Positions 1 to 12,453 of a stretch of 64,000 nucleotides of DNA are shown here, in pieces. Within the stretch, counting starts at the first letter, position 1. Every line of letters begins with the position of its first letter. The notes below the pieces were generated by a model. The model saw only the letters and a list, made by a program, of their open reading frames with translations, searched no databases and was not told the DNA's origin. The position numbers and the translations under genes are program-made. The stretch is taken from contig CM049311.1 of the NCBI GenBank assembly GCA_026874595.1, positions 65,387,953 to 65,451,952 on the forward strand. Direction: 5' to 3'. Source of the DNA: Sipunculus nudus. Taxonomy: Eukaryota > Annelida > Sipuncula > Golfingiida > Sipunculidae.

Positions 1-1092
1 AGGATACATCAAGGCCATATGGGCATTTCCAAGTGTCGTGAACGTGCTCGAGATAACATATGGTGGCCTATGCTCAGTAAAGATCTCAAAGACATGATAG
101 CAAGGTGTCATCATTGCCAGATCCACAAACCTGTTCAACGCGCAGAGCCGCTGAAACCTGAAAAGTTGCCAGACAGACCATGGCAATACATCAGTGCTGA
201 TTTGCTCGAGTTTGAAGGCTCTATGTGGATAGTTGTACTCTGTCATTACTCAAAGTGGATTGAGGTGCTTCCTTTAAAATCAACAACGGCTCAAAGTGTA
301 ATCAAAGTATTCAAAGACGTTTTCGCTAGATGGGGCATATCAGAGTGCCTAACAACAGACAACGGTCCACAATTCACATCTGTGGAATTCACCAGATTCA
401 CTCAGGAATACAAATTTAACCATATGACAACAAGCCCTTATTATGCACAGGCGAATGGTGCAGCAGAAAGGGGTGTAAAGCAAGCCAAAGAAATCCTATC
501 ACAGGAAGACCCGCTCTTAGCTCTTCTGATTTACAGAGCTACCCCTACCACGGTCACAGGTTATGCTCCTAGCCAACTTCTACAGGGACGCAACCTCCAG
601 ACAACATTACCAGCTTTGAGCCAAACACTATGTCCAGAATGGCCAGACCCTGATAAAGTGCGTCATCAACATGATAAAGCCAAGCAAACACAAACCTTTT
701 ATTTCAATCGACATCATGGCGCTACAAATCTACCAACACTCAAACCAGGCGACCAAGTGCGCATTAGAAGGCCAACTGACAAATATTGGAGCGCGCCCGC
801 CAGTGTATTGCGACAGTTTGGTAACACAAACACCAGATCCTATGTTATTGATACTGGTAATGGTATAGTACGAAGGAATAGACGTCATCTTCAACTGATT
901 CCTCCAACCACAGCATCCGACCCACCTCAGACATCCTTCATGCCTGAATCAGACCACACAGCCAACAACCCCGATATTGGGCCAGCTGAACCACCCAGCG
1001 GACCACCTGAACCACAAGTACCACCCCGGACTGTCCGCGCTACCAGAGGGAAGTTGCCTAATCGTTTTAAAGACTTTGCACTGTACAGTTAA
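1..1092 (+). CDS. Ty3/Gypsy (Mag-like) retrotransposon Pol, integrase and C-terminal tail, 5' truncated by window
   Basis: Retrotransposon integrase, which inserts element cDNA into the host genome. The frame is open from base 1, so the protein starts before the window; the Met at 19 is internal. Seen: an HHCC zinc finger (the two His just before and around the first Met, CHHC at residues 30-33 counted from that Met), then the catalytic core with Asp61, Asp114 (TTDNGPQF) and Glu150 (NGAAER), i.e. a D,D35E triad. A basic GPD/Y-like region (LKPGDQVRIRRP) and a Pro-rich tail follow, with a stop at 1090-1092. All catalytic residues are present and no frameshift is seen. The pattern resembles the K02A2.6-like Mag lineage of Ty3/Gypsy elements (family knowledge). 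The polypurine tract and LTR follow downstream. Reverse transcriptase and Gag lie outside the window. Confidence 0.93.
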   Translation, partial: RIHQGHMGISKCRERARDNIWWPMLSKDLKDMIARCHHCQIHKPVQRAEPLKPEKLPDRPWQYISADLLEFEGSMWIVVLCHYSKWIEVLPLKSTTAQSVIKVFKDVFARWGISECLTTDNGPQFTSVEFTRFTQEYKFNHMTTSPYYAQANGAAERGVKQAKEILSQEDPLLALLIYRATPTTVTGYAPSQLLQGRNLQTTLPALSQTLCPEWPDPDKVRHQHDKAKQTQTFYFNRHHGATNLPTLKPGDQVRIRRPTDKYWSAPASVLRQFGNTNTRSYVIDTGNGIVRRNRRHLQLIPPTTASDPPQTSFMPESDHTANNPDIGPAEPPSGPPEPQVPPRTVRATRGKLPNRFKDFALYS

Positions 1093-1383
1093 ACATAACA
1101 TAAGTTTACCCATATAGATAAACCGTACGGATATAGCATAGTAATTGCCAGAGACTCTGTTTTGATATTGATCATTTTACTGTTTATTTCATATCAACAG
1201 ATACATATAATGATGAACCCGCTGACACTTATAACCGTAATTTATCACAGAGAGATTCCATTCTGACATTTTTGTGCTGTGCAGATTTTTTTTTCTTCTA
1301 CAGAGAACTTTGCTCTCCTGACCACCGATATAATCATGATTTCTTTCATGTTTTCACAGCACGTCTATATAAGTCTTATTTGT

Positions 1384-1395
1384 AAAAGGGGAAGA
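1384..1395 (+). other. Polypurine tract of the LTR retrotransposon
   Basis: AAAAGGGGAAGA lies immediately 5' of the LTR start TGTGAT. This is the usual position of the plus-strand priming site in LTR retrotransposons. Confidence 0.75.
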
Positions 1396-1546
1396 TGTGA
1401 TAATATTCCGAGACAGCGTTAGCGGGGTTATATATTCCGCGACACCGGAGGTGGGAATTCAGTAAAACCTTGTTCAGTTGCTGACATGTGTTGTTGTCTT
1501 CGACCCGACATTAATTGCCTTATATCGACAAACCCACGACATCACA
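1396..1546 (+). repeat. 3' LTR of the Ty3/Gypsy element (151 bp)
   Basis: The segment opens with TGTGAT and closes with ATCACA, a perfect 6-bp inverted terminal repeat of the TG...CA type. It directly follows a polypurine tract and lies about 300 bp after the integrase stop. A short LTR suits Mag-type elements. The 5' LTR is outside the window, so LTR divergence (insertion age) and target-site duplication cannot be tested here. The flanking bases after the LTR are CTTTC. Confidence 0.8.
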
Positions 1547-4105
1547 CTTTCTTTGAAACTTCCCATATACTAGTCACTATATAGAGTACTCCAAATGTTA
1601 TAACCTGTAATTAAGGAATAAGAGCAAACGTCTAAGGTTGTGATGGAATTACTTAATTTCCACTTTATGAAGTTAATTAATAATATTATAAATTGTAACA
1701 AACTTTTACCCGTATATGAGACTTGGATATGTTAGAATATGTAAGGTCTCCTATATTATCTGCCATTTATGTACCCTAATATTCACTCATTTAGTTTTCT
1801 CATTGGTCAAAGATATGGCAATAGATATACTCTGTGAAGGTCACTGTAGGGTGAATTTGTGAAACTGGAACTCTCACAAACCACTAAAAATATATAATTG
1901 TGAAAATTAATGCAGCAAACATGAAGCCAGGCCCGGTATCCACCAAACGTTTTGCATTATGAAGGCTGAATGGCTCAACATTAATGTCAAAAGTTTGCTG
2001 GTGGGGTACATTTCAAGTCCTGGTCCTTTCTTTATTGAGTTGTGCAATGCTTAAGCCAGAGCAACATTATGAGATGCCATGTTATCATAATTAACATTAA
2101 TTTTTTTCATTGTCTACAGAATTCAAATTGAATGTTAAAAATCATGCTTTAACTGATTACAGTTCAGTTAATTTAACCATCATGCAGCTCAATGAAAAAC
2201 ATTATTTTACATGGAAATAAATCTTAATTACATGTCTCCAGTTAACTGGGACATGTTAAGTAAGTCTTGTTGTTTTTACCCACAGGAGTTTTAAATCCTT
2301 TTATGTCAAACTCAATAGGCATGTCAACAAATAAAATGAATTTGTCACCTAGTAGTCCAGCCCATTTGCATCAGCCCCCACATTTTCTATATTTAATTCC
2401 TGACAATGACACAACAAGGTTTGACTTTCTTTTACTAAACAAAGTTTATTAAGCTGATAAAAAACATGAGAAAAGTATAAAGGCATAGATTTTATGAGAC
2501 AATAGAGACTTTTTTTACCAGATGGAACACCTAATAGGGTTATTTATTTTGGCAGATCTTCTGCAAACTGCTGAATGGTGTAAAAGACAAATACAATAAG
2601 AGTGTCGAACAGACTTTTAGATTAGGCTTTGAAGTAAGTAACAAGGTCCAGATGTTGTCAATTCTCCAGCAGTCATTGTTTTCTGTAGGTTTTGTTATTT
2701 CTCCAGTACCAGGGTGGGAAAGTGGGATTTAACCTTTTTTTTCTTAAATTATTATCTTTAGCATCTGCATGTACCACACACAATTGGAGCCAACCAACAC
2801 TGATATGTTTCAGCCACACACGCAGAATGTAATTACCCTAAGATGAAACATGCACACACAAGTAGAGATTTTGGGACTATGGTAACACAGACTACAGGAC
2901 TATTATTATTAAGTATTTTTTTTTTATGTTCATGTAGTTTGTTTTGCTGAAGTGATCAGCATGAACAACCAGCCCTCCTATTAAACTTTATGAAAAACGT
3001 ACATGTGACTTGGCAGGGGATCTAGAACAACAAGAAAGTTCTGATTTAGACTGTTTGTTCAAAGTGCAAATTAGAGCTGGGAACTTGCTTTTCTTGTCTT
3101 TTGTTTGGCTTGGTTAGTTTTGCAACAGTATTTACCCAGCCACATGTGGAACGTCAGACAGGTTTAGATCATCAAGTACGTGGTTCCTCAAACACCCGTC
3201 ACGGAGGTAACGAAAAAATCTTGAGTATTATTTGGACTTGCCATGAGAAGCTAGTACTACCACCTGGTTAAAGTGGCAGCGTGGTATCGCTGATGGGGAG
3301 CAAGGCATCATGGGTGTTCCTTGTTATGAGCACCCCCTGCTGGATGGGTCAACCACAGTAGCCCATCTGGCTCAAATCTCCGTCTTCCAGGTCCACTGTA
3401 TAGTCTGCACAAGTACAATTTGTATGTTACAGGGGTAGGTTCCAGGTCAGTTGCCAATGACAACCAGTTGCTATGTATTATGTTGTAACCATGACAACCG
3501 TAAGTGGTCACAATTTCTCAAATGTCCAGGGTGATACCTATGTCATCACAAGTTCCATATGCATAGGATATACATAGCTTAGGGATGCAGCCTGAATAGA
3601 TCATACTAGATGGGGGAAAATCTTGTTTTGAACCCCATCAGGCCCTCAACCCAAAGCAGAATGTTGAAATACTCAACACAGAGTGAATTTTGCTGTGGTT
3701 TCATAACTACAGTGTATGAATCTATGTTTAATCCTATCATTAAAAATATGAGATATAAAAATTTTATAATATTAATATTCTGTCTATTTGGTTATCATAA
3801 TCTTCAGTCAACAGACAGGGCCACTAATGGACCATGGACCCCTTCTTCACAAGAATTAAATAATGTTTCATGCAAATTTGTTTTATTATTTTTATTGGGA
3901 AAAATGATATTTTTTTACCCTATGAGTAGAAAGATATACATGGAATAGATGATGATTGGAAGCTGGTTGATATATTTTAAGATATCAGTAGAAGTATGAA
4001 TGTGTTCTTATTCACTGATGCTATTTTAATTAATTATTGCAAGAATCCAAATACTCAGTCATCTGTCAGATATTCAGGAAAGACTAAAGAACATAACCAT
4101 GCAAA

Positions 4106-4151
<46 letters not shown>

Positions 4152-4971
4152 TAATGATGGAATTGGTAAAGTGCAGACATCAACATATATCATTAAGGAA
4201 TCAAATTAAGGTGGTAACCAGTTAATGCCTTTGTAGGACCTGAGAAGAAAGTCTTCATGATTTGCTGATCTCCGGGAGGACCCAGATGGTGTTTCAGTGT
4301 CGGAACCAGGTTTTGCTGTCAGATTAAACCCTTGGGTTGCAGGGTAATGAGAAAAAATGATAGTTCCTGTATCAGACACATACAAATCACAAGATACATA
4401 TTTACTGGTAATGCATAGTTAATAGTGTACCTTATAGTGCAAGATCTACATTGTTTATCCAGTGAAGAATTTTCATTTCATGATAATACAATTGTAATAA
4501 TATTTGTACAGATATGATTATGATATATATTCTTTATTCAGCAGGGTAATTCTAAAGTTGTTAGAGTGAGGATTATTTATGGAAGAATTAATATATCAAA
4601 TACTTTGTTATTATGCAGAAGTGGTTACAAACAAGAAGTTTCAAGTACTGGGATGATCTAAATTATATATATGTTACTTTTACTTAATGAATTCAGATGT
4701 ATGAGGGAACAAAGACCTTTAATTTCAGAAATGAGATAAATAGTATCAGGTGAAATAAGAAAAATACGAAGTATCAGTTTCAATGCATATTAAGTAGATA
4801 TGGCCAATTTATTACTTTGGGCTTTGGAGGAGCTCGTAAACAAGAACGGAGAAAACGAGCAGATTGGAGTGTAACAGTCGTATTATCCAGATGGATGCGA
4901 GCACCAGCAGGTGGCAAACCACAGATCCACATAGTCCTGGTTTCCTTTTCTTTTCTATCGAGTGTTTCCAG
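1547..4971. other. Non-coding stretch, no recognisable gene
   Basis: AT-rich sequence with stops in all frames and only short open frames without recognisable domains. It holds a (TA)n tract near 4.1 kb. Around 3240-3520 the base composition is less AT-rich, but I recognise no element there. Confidence 0.6.
4109..4146. repeat. (TA)n microsatellite
   Basis: Uninterrupted TA dinucleotide tract of about 19 repeats. Confidence 0.95.
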
Positions 4972-5165
4972 AGGAACTGTTTTTATCCACGGCAGATTCT
5001 GGGTGAAGGTGATAACAATAATACACCTGTGAGTCAGGGAAGCGGTAGCAGTCGTACCCGCTGCCTACCTGTAGTTTTAATGGACCGGTTTAATGGACAT
5101 GACACCCATGGGATGGGGCTTCTATATTTGAGACCAGCCATAGAACATGTTAATAACAGCATCAG
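4972..5165 (+). CDS. Possible orphan exon resembling the N-terminal lobe of an ANF-receptor/GABA-B-like ligand-binding domain (weak)
   Basis: An open frame runs from a good acceptor (pyrimidine-rich stretch ending GTTTCCAG before 4972) to a GT after 5165 (ATCAG|GTGTTT, only a fair donor). Its last third reads LPVVLMDRFNG, then LRPAIEHVNNS. This resembles the first beta-strand and first helix of periplasmic-binding-type receptor domains such as GABA-B receptors (family knowledge, matched by eye). No neighbouring exon was recognised on either side. It could be a pseudogene fragment or a chance open frame. If real it belongs to a different gene from the ROS1-like receptor. Confidence 0.22.
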
Positions 5166-5505
5166 GTGTTTTTGCTGCCACTTTGTACTGAGCTAGAAAA
5201 TGCATCAAACAGTTACAAAAAAAGCATGTGCCCTGTAGTGATATCACTCTGTGCTTGTGTTTGAATAAGGTGGTGCCCCATCCAGTTTGTGTCAGGACGA
5301 TAGCTTCAGTTTAGATTGATTAAAGATTCAGTGACCAATCACTGTCAAACATAAACCTTTTCATTTACAAGAATCAGACGGTCAGAGGTCAAGGTTATTT
5401 ATAATTTGGTTTACATCTCAATTCTTCTTCAACTTATATACTTGTATACAAAATTTATGTGTCTTCAAATGATAATATAATTTTATATTCATGTTCTACT
5501 GAACT

Positions 5506-5671
5506 GCCCGATCATCAACCCGCAGCCTGCCCCGCGCCGCATGGACTTCATCAAGGCCCACCCCGCACTTTCTTAGCTGTAGCCCACCCCGCAAAGAATA
5601 CTGTGCGGGGGACTGCAGGCTGGGGGCCCCCGCGGGCTGGGGATCAAAACCTGCCCCGCGCAGGACCCTAA
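5506..5671. repeat. GC- and CpG-rich patch with internal direct repeats
   Basis: About 165 bp of very GC-rich sequence in AT-rich surroundings. CTGCCCCGCGC occurs near both ends (about 5526 and 5651), with CCCGC/GCGGG motifs between. An open frame crosses it but shows no domain. It may be a repeat-derived island or a small CpG-rich regulatory element; the sequence alone does not decide. Confidence 0.5.
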
Positions 5672-6210
5672 TACCTACACAATATTCAGAGATACATAAG
5701 ACTAAAGCAAAAAGGTCTTATGTGTCTCCTCATTTCAGATATGTTAAAAAACTTAACAAAAAAATTAACTCCTTACAAGTTGTAGTTTAGGAATCTATGA
5801 CTGTAACAAAAAGATCTTAGATTCCTAAATTATATCATGTTAAGAGTTAATTTTTTTTTCTGATGCCAGAAACAGTTGGCCTGCTTAGCTTTGCAAAATA
5901 TATGTCAACAAGTAGGTAAACATACAAACCCATGCATGGATAAACATAACCTCTGTGGCAGATGTAAACATATAAACAAACAAAACATTTTATCCAGATT
6001 TTCACATGAATCTAATCATTACAGAAAGAATGTCCATATATTGATAGCATAATTCAGTCAGCAGAAGGTCATTTTTTATGCAGTGCACATAGACATTTAA
6101 AATCAAATATGCTACCTTAGTTTTGCACAGTTAATTTACCGAAATGCTATTGAGAAAGACAGTGAAGATTTGCCACACTCATCAGCTTACGATTTTAAAG
6201 CAGAAAAAAA

Positions 6211-6305
6211 GGGTCCTTTTTAAGCTGAGCAATGGTGATGATTTAACAATGGTTTTATGAAAGGAGAAAAGGGTCTTTTTAAGCTGAGCAATGGTGATGG
6301 TTTAG
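6211..6305. repeat. Local tandem duplication, 60-bp period
   Basis: The block beginning GGGTCCTTTTTAAGCTGAGC at 6211 recurs at 6271 with few differences (GGGTCTTTTTAAGCTGAGC), each followed by AATGGTGATG. Confidence 0.75.
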
Positions 6306-7659
6306 TGATAAACACCAGTCACTTTTTGCTGTGACCTCTGCACAGTGGCCCCCGGCTGAGCCCTGGAAAACACAGGTGTCAAACACAGTAATGGACCATT
6401 AAGGTTTAGGGTTGCTGCACAGCAGTATGTAGTTTTGTTATTATACACTTGGATAGTCTCTAGCTCATGTTCACATGCACGTATTACCTGTGTTATTCAG
6501 ATCAAACTGTGAAACTCTGCTTCATAAGGATCACACTGAAGAGTAATACTAAATATATATGATCAGTATTTTGGACATCAGCTTACATAATGGTATTGGA
6601 TTTCACATACCACAAAATTACTCAAGATTTAAACAAATATTATTTAGAGGGCTTATATATCTGCAAATGCATGATGATGTACCATCATTCTCCCAAATGT
6701 ATTATATTATCAATATTATTATTTTTTATTATAATATTATCAATTGTTCAATCCTTGTATCTTGTCACCTGTCAAATATATGATTTCTTCACTAAATTTC
6801 CTTGGCTGGTGAAAGATGTACAGAAAACAAGAACATTGTCGTGCATTCAGAATAGAACAAGCATTTAAATCAATGGTGAATCACTGCTTGTTTAGCTGTT
6901 TTGCATAATGATCCAGTGGTATATAGCTTATAAAAAGATGCATGGTATACTATTATACCATACATTCTCAAGAAATGGGAGAGAGCAGAGGGCATAATAG
7001 CCCATGGTACCAGCTTAGGTTTCAGTAACAGTAATGTGCGGGGACTCCCGTGCGACTGCTAAAATGTTTTAGCAATATTTTCTGAGGGCAGATATCTTGC
7101 CAGCCAGCATTCCACCTTGAAAAATATGGTGCTGACCCTGTGCCTAGATTGCCGAGGTAAACAGACCTGACACGTGGAAGGTTGGGAACTACGCTAGAAG
7201 ACAATGGGTGGCGCGGGACATGAAGAGTAAAATCAGCACGACCTTTTTAAAACATGCCATATTTATCCCACTGTGCAATTGTACCCAATCATAGTGAATG
7301 CGGACTCGAACTGTTGGCGCTGAACAGAGGTCACACAAATATCATCTGGTAGCACCTTCTATTAATATAACAAACACATCGATGTGCCATCTTTACAGGC
7401 TAAAATTGTCAAGTGATACAGTGGAATGCACTTACCAAGTTCATCTTGTATTAAATAATTTCAAGCTGTGCTGACAGCATACAAGATCCACAGAAATGTA
7501 ATTCACAAAAACATGACAAAGTAGACGAAAATGATGCAATATAAGGTAGATATTCTTACCTTCTGTTATTTATCGCTCACTCATGAATCTGGTAAAATGG
7601 AATGTCCAAGCAAAAACAAATAACCATTTTCTGATTTTTATACGCCCATCTTATGTATT

Positions 7660-8400
7660 ATGCCGTACCCACCGTCAATCACTCAGTTAACTTTTAGTGT
7701 CACCACGATAACTAACCAGGGCCTTCATGGATTTTTGCAAAGCTCACCATAAGTATTTACCAACAGATTATCTCGCCCAAGATCGATTATGGGCAATGTC
7801 CACACATATTTAATGAGGTCACAGGTCACTCAGCTACTTTGTGGTGTCGCCGTGATAACTTACAAAGAAAATGAAGGAGTTTGATAAAACTCATCAGAAA
7901 TGTTCATCAATAAAATATCTTGCCTAAGTCCAGTTCCAGTGAAATCCATGAGGTCAGAGGTCATGCATGGCCCTTTGGAGGCACCTTGGTGTATGACTTA
8001 CCAAAAATTATATTGATTTTCATGAAAGTCATTATACATATTTACCAATAGACTTTCTCACCTGATTTACATTCTTATCAAAATTCATGCATATTTAATG
8101 AGATCAGAGGTCACTGCAATTTGGAGGGACCTTGGTGACTTACAAAGATCCTATGGATTTACATGAAACTCATTATACATATTTATACCAATAGACTTTC
8201 TCACCTGATTTACATTCTCATAAAATTCACACATATATAATGAGGTCAGAAGTCACTACACGTTGGGGAACCTTGGTGACTTACAAAATCTTATAGATTT
8301 ACATGAAACTTTTTATACATATTTACCAAAAGTTTCTCACCTGAATTACATACTCATCAAAATTCGCGCATATTTAATGAAGTCAGAGGTCACCAGATAT
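7660..8400. repeat. Tandem repeat, ~141-146-bp unit, about five diverged copies
   Basis: The motif around CTTGGTGACTTAC / GTGTCGCCGTGATAACTTAC recurs at about 7697, 7844, 7985, 8131 and 8272, i.e. every 141-147 bp. Each unit also carries a 'TTTACCAATAGACTTTCTCACC' type block and a 'TTTAATGAGGTCAGAGGTCAC' type block. Units diverge from 5' to 3'. The minor open frames here are repeat-derived. Confidence 0.85.
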
Positions 8401-8510
8401 ATACAACGGGCATATTATGCACATTTGTGGTGCTCTTGTTTATAGTTTTAAGTGAAATTCAGAGCTTGTAATTACTCAATTCTTTTCGAATTACTGAGAA
8501 TGTAGGTATA

Positions 8511-8585
8511 TACAGTAAACTCCTGCTTATATGATCGCTCACAAGTAGAAGCTGGACCCTCTAATAAGGCCACATTCCTTGTATC
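8511..8585 (+). mobile_element. Possible pogo/Tigger-like MITE end
   Basis: TA followed by CAGTAAACTCCTGCTTATATG, then TCTAATAAGGCCACATTCC. This is the style of pogo-superfamily terminal sequences (TA target, CAGT terminus). The opposite terminus was not identified, so this is a fragment at best. Confidence 0.35.
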
Positions 8586-10963
8586 CACTTGATTCCCTTC
8601 CCCAAAGGTTCACTGCCATATTAAAGTCTTCTCCTCTAATATTTATAAGGTCTCTTTATTACTGTAATGATCTTACAGCTGGATTTCTGGTGTCAGTGAT
8701 AATCTTTACAGAGTTGGTACATCTGTGCTTCTGGTGTTACCCTATTTTTTAGCTGACAGGTGAACTTCATCATTGTTAGAAAGGTTTTGCATAATGAGCC
8801 AATCTTTGGGATCATAAAGACTGGTACTGAGCACTGGATCATACAAGTGGCTGCCCTTGTAGATAGATGGTGCACATCGGAGGCAAACTGGTGTGACCTT
8901 TCTCTTGGCATTTATGAATTGTATTATACGTCTGCCAAAAAGGTCAAAGATAATTCTCATAGTCATCAGTGTGACCTTCCACCTTTGGGCATGAAGTGAT
9001 TGTGCTAAAATATTTGTTTTTTTTTAGTTGTCTTGTTTTACCTCAATACTTGACAGTGAAATTACAATAAGCATACTCAAGTGATATGAAAATTAATAAA
9101 TCAACTTGTCCTGCAGGCACCCACAGTTTGCCCTTCATGTCTTTTTTTTTCACAAAAAAATACTCATTAAATTTCAGTCTTATGTGTTGAAGGATAGGCT
9201 AAAGGTCAACAAACAATTCAAACATTTTTGGCAGAGCTGGAATAGGACCCAGCCAGAATAACACCACTTTTTCTTGTTTTTTTTTCTGTTTGTTCATTTA
9301 TTATTTCGAAAAGTTTTGAATTTGAATTTTAGTTAGATTTTGTGAAAAGGAGAGCCTTGGAAACCATGGTTAGACAGTGGATTAGACCCGGTAGTATGGA
9401 CAAATTGGTGAATGTTTTATAATCAATTGTATAATTGCTCAAAATCTGTGTGCATTCAAATGCTCTAAAATCAGCTCTTGCTTATAATCCATGATATGAG
9501 AATCAGCATGAATTTTTAAAAACTGATTTAAGGGCATATTTCTATATACTCTGAGTCTCTGATTGACATGGTGTCTGTCTCAAGATATATATATATTTGT
9601 TTTACATGTGATGAATTGGTCAGTGTGTCATGTGTGATACTGAATTTCTTACTCAAAGATAATTCAAGGATTATTTTATTATCATTCCTTTTTACCACTA
9701 TTCCTCGCTTGTTTGGTGCACCACCCATTTGCATTAAGCCATGGATCACTAAAACTGTTTAAAATACTGAGGTGTAGAGGAAAATATAGGTTGTTTGGTA
9801 AGTTGTAGCAGAAAATATGGCCCTACTGCCAGAATGTAGCAGAAAATATGGACCCACTGCCACAAAGCAGCTGGCACCACCGTGTTTTACTAGGGTGGTG
9901 ATGGAACGTCAATACATCAGTTTCAAGTCCACTGCAGATGTTATGGTTTACCTGCAGGGTTGATTGAAGATGAGTGTTTGTTCCAGGGGTCACCTCCTTT
10001 TTACAGGACTGGAACAGTGCTGGCAGTCCTTGATTAATGCCTGATGATTTGCTGCCCAGTTGGTCTTATGTCTGGCCCACCATAGAAGTGAATGTTTTTG
10101 CATGTCCTGGGTACGATAAATAAAAGCTGCAGCAGGTGTTACTAATGGGGTAGCCCTGGGACACTGTGCTTGAGGGAGTAAAAACAAACCTTACCTGGAG
10201 GTATAAATAAACATAACAGAAGAGGTACACAAGAAAAATACAAGTCTGGGAACATGTTTCGTTTTCTCTGCACAACCATGCCAGAGTTTATGTCCATGCT
10301 AGCTGGAAGATGTTGTTGTTGAATTCATTTGCATCTCACTTTTTCTTAAACTCAGTTATGTGTAGCCGTTTTGAAATTGTCAACACATAATTGTGCAGGG
10401 GCAGATTTACAGGTGGCACAGGGGGTGTGCCCCCCCTTTTTCAACCAAATGCTCTTGAAAATTAAAAAAAAATACACTTAGTACCAAAGAGCAGCAAAGG
10501 ATTTTGCATCTTGTGGCTATATTTCCCCATTTACTTCTGCATGGGAGAAATTAATGTATATAGCCCACGGCCATCCCAAAGCACTCATTTACATAGCTAA
10601 GATATTGAGTCTCTCCTTTTGTAGATCTTGTTGTGATACAATTTTGTTAGTCGGTATTATTAGTTTAAGGCAGCAAATGATAAATTCTGATTCAACAAGT
10701 TAGAGTTTACTAATAGTTAGTTTATCAGTATTTTGTTGGTCAAATGGCTAGTTTTGCATTTCATCTTCCAGAGTAGGGAAATTTTCCTGCTGAAAATTCT
10801 GCTGGTTAGAGTGTCAATGCTCCATAAATCATTTAAAACTTTTAAATATTTTCTGTTGAAATCTGGCATCTAAATTTGTCTTTATTGAAGTTTTTAATTA
10901 AGCTAGGGCTAGCTATATTATAATTGCACCAAGAAGTTATCTAATTTATTATCACTTTCCTCA

Positions 10964-11011
10964 TTATAATAATACTAATACTAATACTAATAATAATAAT
11001 AATAGTAATTA
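10964..11011. repeat. (TAA/TAC)n trinucleotide microsatellite
   Basis: Runs of AATACTAATACTAAT then AATAATAATAAT with few interruptions. Confidence 0.85.
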
Positions 11012-12453
11012 TAATAACAGTAATAGAAATATGAAAAAAAATTTTATTTTTTCAAAAGGGCAATGACCTCATGCACTTCGATCAGATACATATGGACATA
11101 TTTTCAGCAAACCAAACATCTCCTAAAGCTTAAAGATCACGCAGACTAGTATAATTCTCTCTTTGATGCATACAAAGGTGCAGTCTGAGACATTTACAGT
11201 TTTATTAAGTATAATAAAGTAATATTATTTGAGATTTTATACCTATGTTTTTTCTCAGTGGTACCTTGCCTTATTGTCTGACCTGACACTAATGTATAGA
11301 AATACAATGCATTGGCTGCTTGACTAAGTGGCCAGACGAGGCTAGACGAGGCATGTGGCTTTTAACCGGTAGTGGTGGTTCTCATAAGGACATTGGGGTC
11401 TGTGCTCTGTACTTGGTGGACTGGGTCTGTCTAATTGGCCTGGTCTCTGTAGAAATGTCTTCCTGGGCATCCAGACTCTTTTGTTGGGGTTTAGGTCAAA
11501 TTTCCATGTGTTGTCTGATGTGGGTGTACAGTGCATGCTGGAAAATGCTGGTCATGGTGAAGGTGCTTTGGGATTTTTGGATCCTCGCCGTACCACAGCA
11601 GATGACTGTCATTGTCTTATAGTCAAATGTAGCACTACATATACTGCTTTTTTTATACCCTTGTGAATGAAACACCTAACTGTGTCAGGTATACCTGATA
11701 ATCTGGAAAACTAATTTCTGTTACTTACCTGGTTGTGTAAAGATTCCCTTGAGTCACCCATATGGAAAATAGCACATTTGAAGCAAACTAATGAAGCACA
11801 AAAAAAGCACTTGATAGGTACAAAATAAGCATCCTATAAGCACTGAATAAGCATAAAAGAGGCACAGTTTAAGTTGTGCTTAAATGTTACTGGAATGGGA
11901 ATGGGATTTTTTTTTGGGGGGGGGGGGAGGGGGATTTATATATGCTTCTTCCATGCTACATTTTTTAAACTGCTCCTCTGAACTTCAAATGTGCTTTTTC
12001 ATCTGTACAGATATATATTTGAATGATAAGCACAAAAACAGTACCTTGCAAGACCTGCATGAGATATGCAGGTCTGTGAGATGAAATGTAAAATATTGCT
12101 GCTAAATATTCAATAGTTGTTTGTTGACTCACCAGTGCACACATGCAATGTGTGCCTATGTTGGTATTAGAAAATTGATGTTTTGTGAAATGGACACCTT
12201 CCTCAAAAAAGATTTAATAGTAAAAATGTTACTTAATGTCAAAATAACGCAAGGATAAGCTACAGATGTCAATTTTGCAGTAAAGCCAGAGCTCTCATAG
12301 AAAATTTTCTGTGAAGGACCCAGAAATATTAACCCATGCCTATAATTACCTGTTCTGCAAAGATTAGTGCTTTCAGAACATGTACATGGTGGGGATTCTC
12401 CTAATTACAGGGAATTGCAGGACCTTAGCTGTAGACACTAATAGAGAAGTGCT

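Larger units (their letters stand above)
5166..12453. other. Non-coding stretch upstream of the ROS1-like exons
   Basis: No recognisable gene. It contains the GC-rich patch, a 60-bp duplication, a ~141-bp tandem repeat (7.66-8.40 kb), a pogo-like element end (8.51 kb), a short duplication near 9.8 kb with 31-bp period (GTAGCAGAAAATATGG at 9805 and 9836), a TAA-rich microsatellite (about 10.96-11.01 kb) and a poly-T/poly-G run near 11.91 kb. The missing ROS1-like signal-peptide exon could lie here, but no convincing Met plus hydrophobic segment plus phase-0 donor was found. Confidence 0.55.

Noticed and set aside
11320-11622. 100-codon frame with hydrophobic segments as a possible signal-peptide exon
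   Set aside because: Trp/Leu/Val-rich but without a suitable phase-0 donor after a plausible signal peptide; a minus-strand frame overlaps it equally well.
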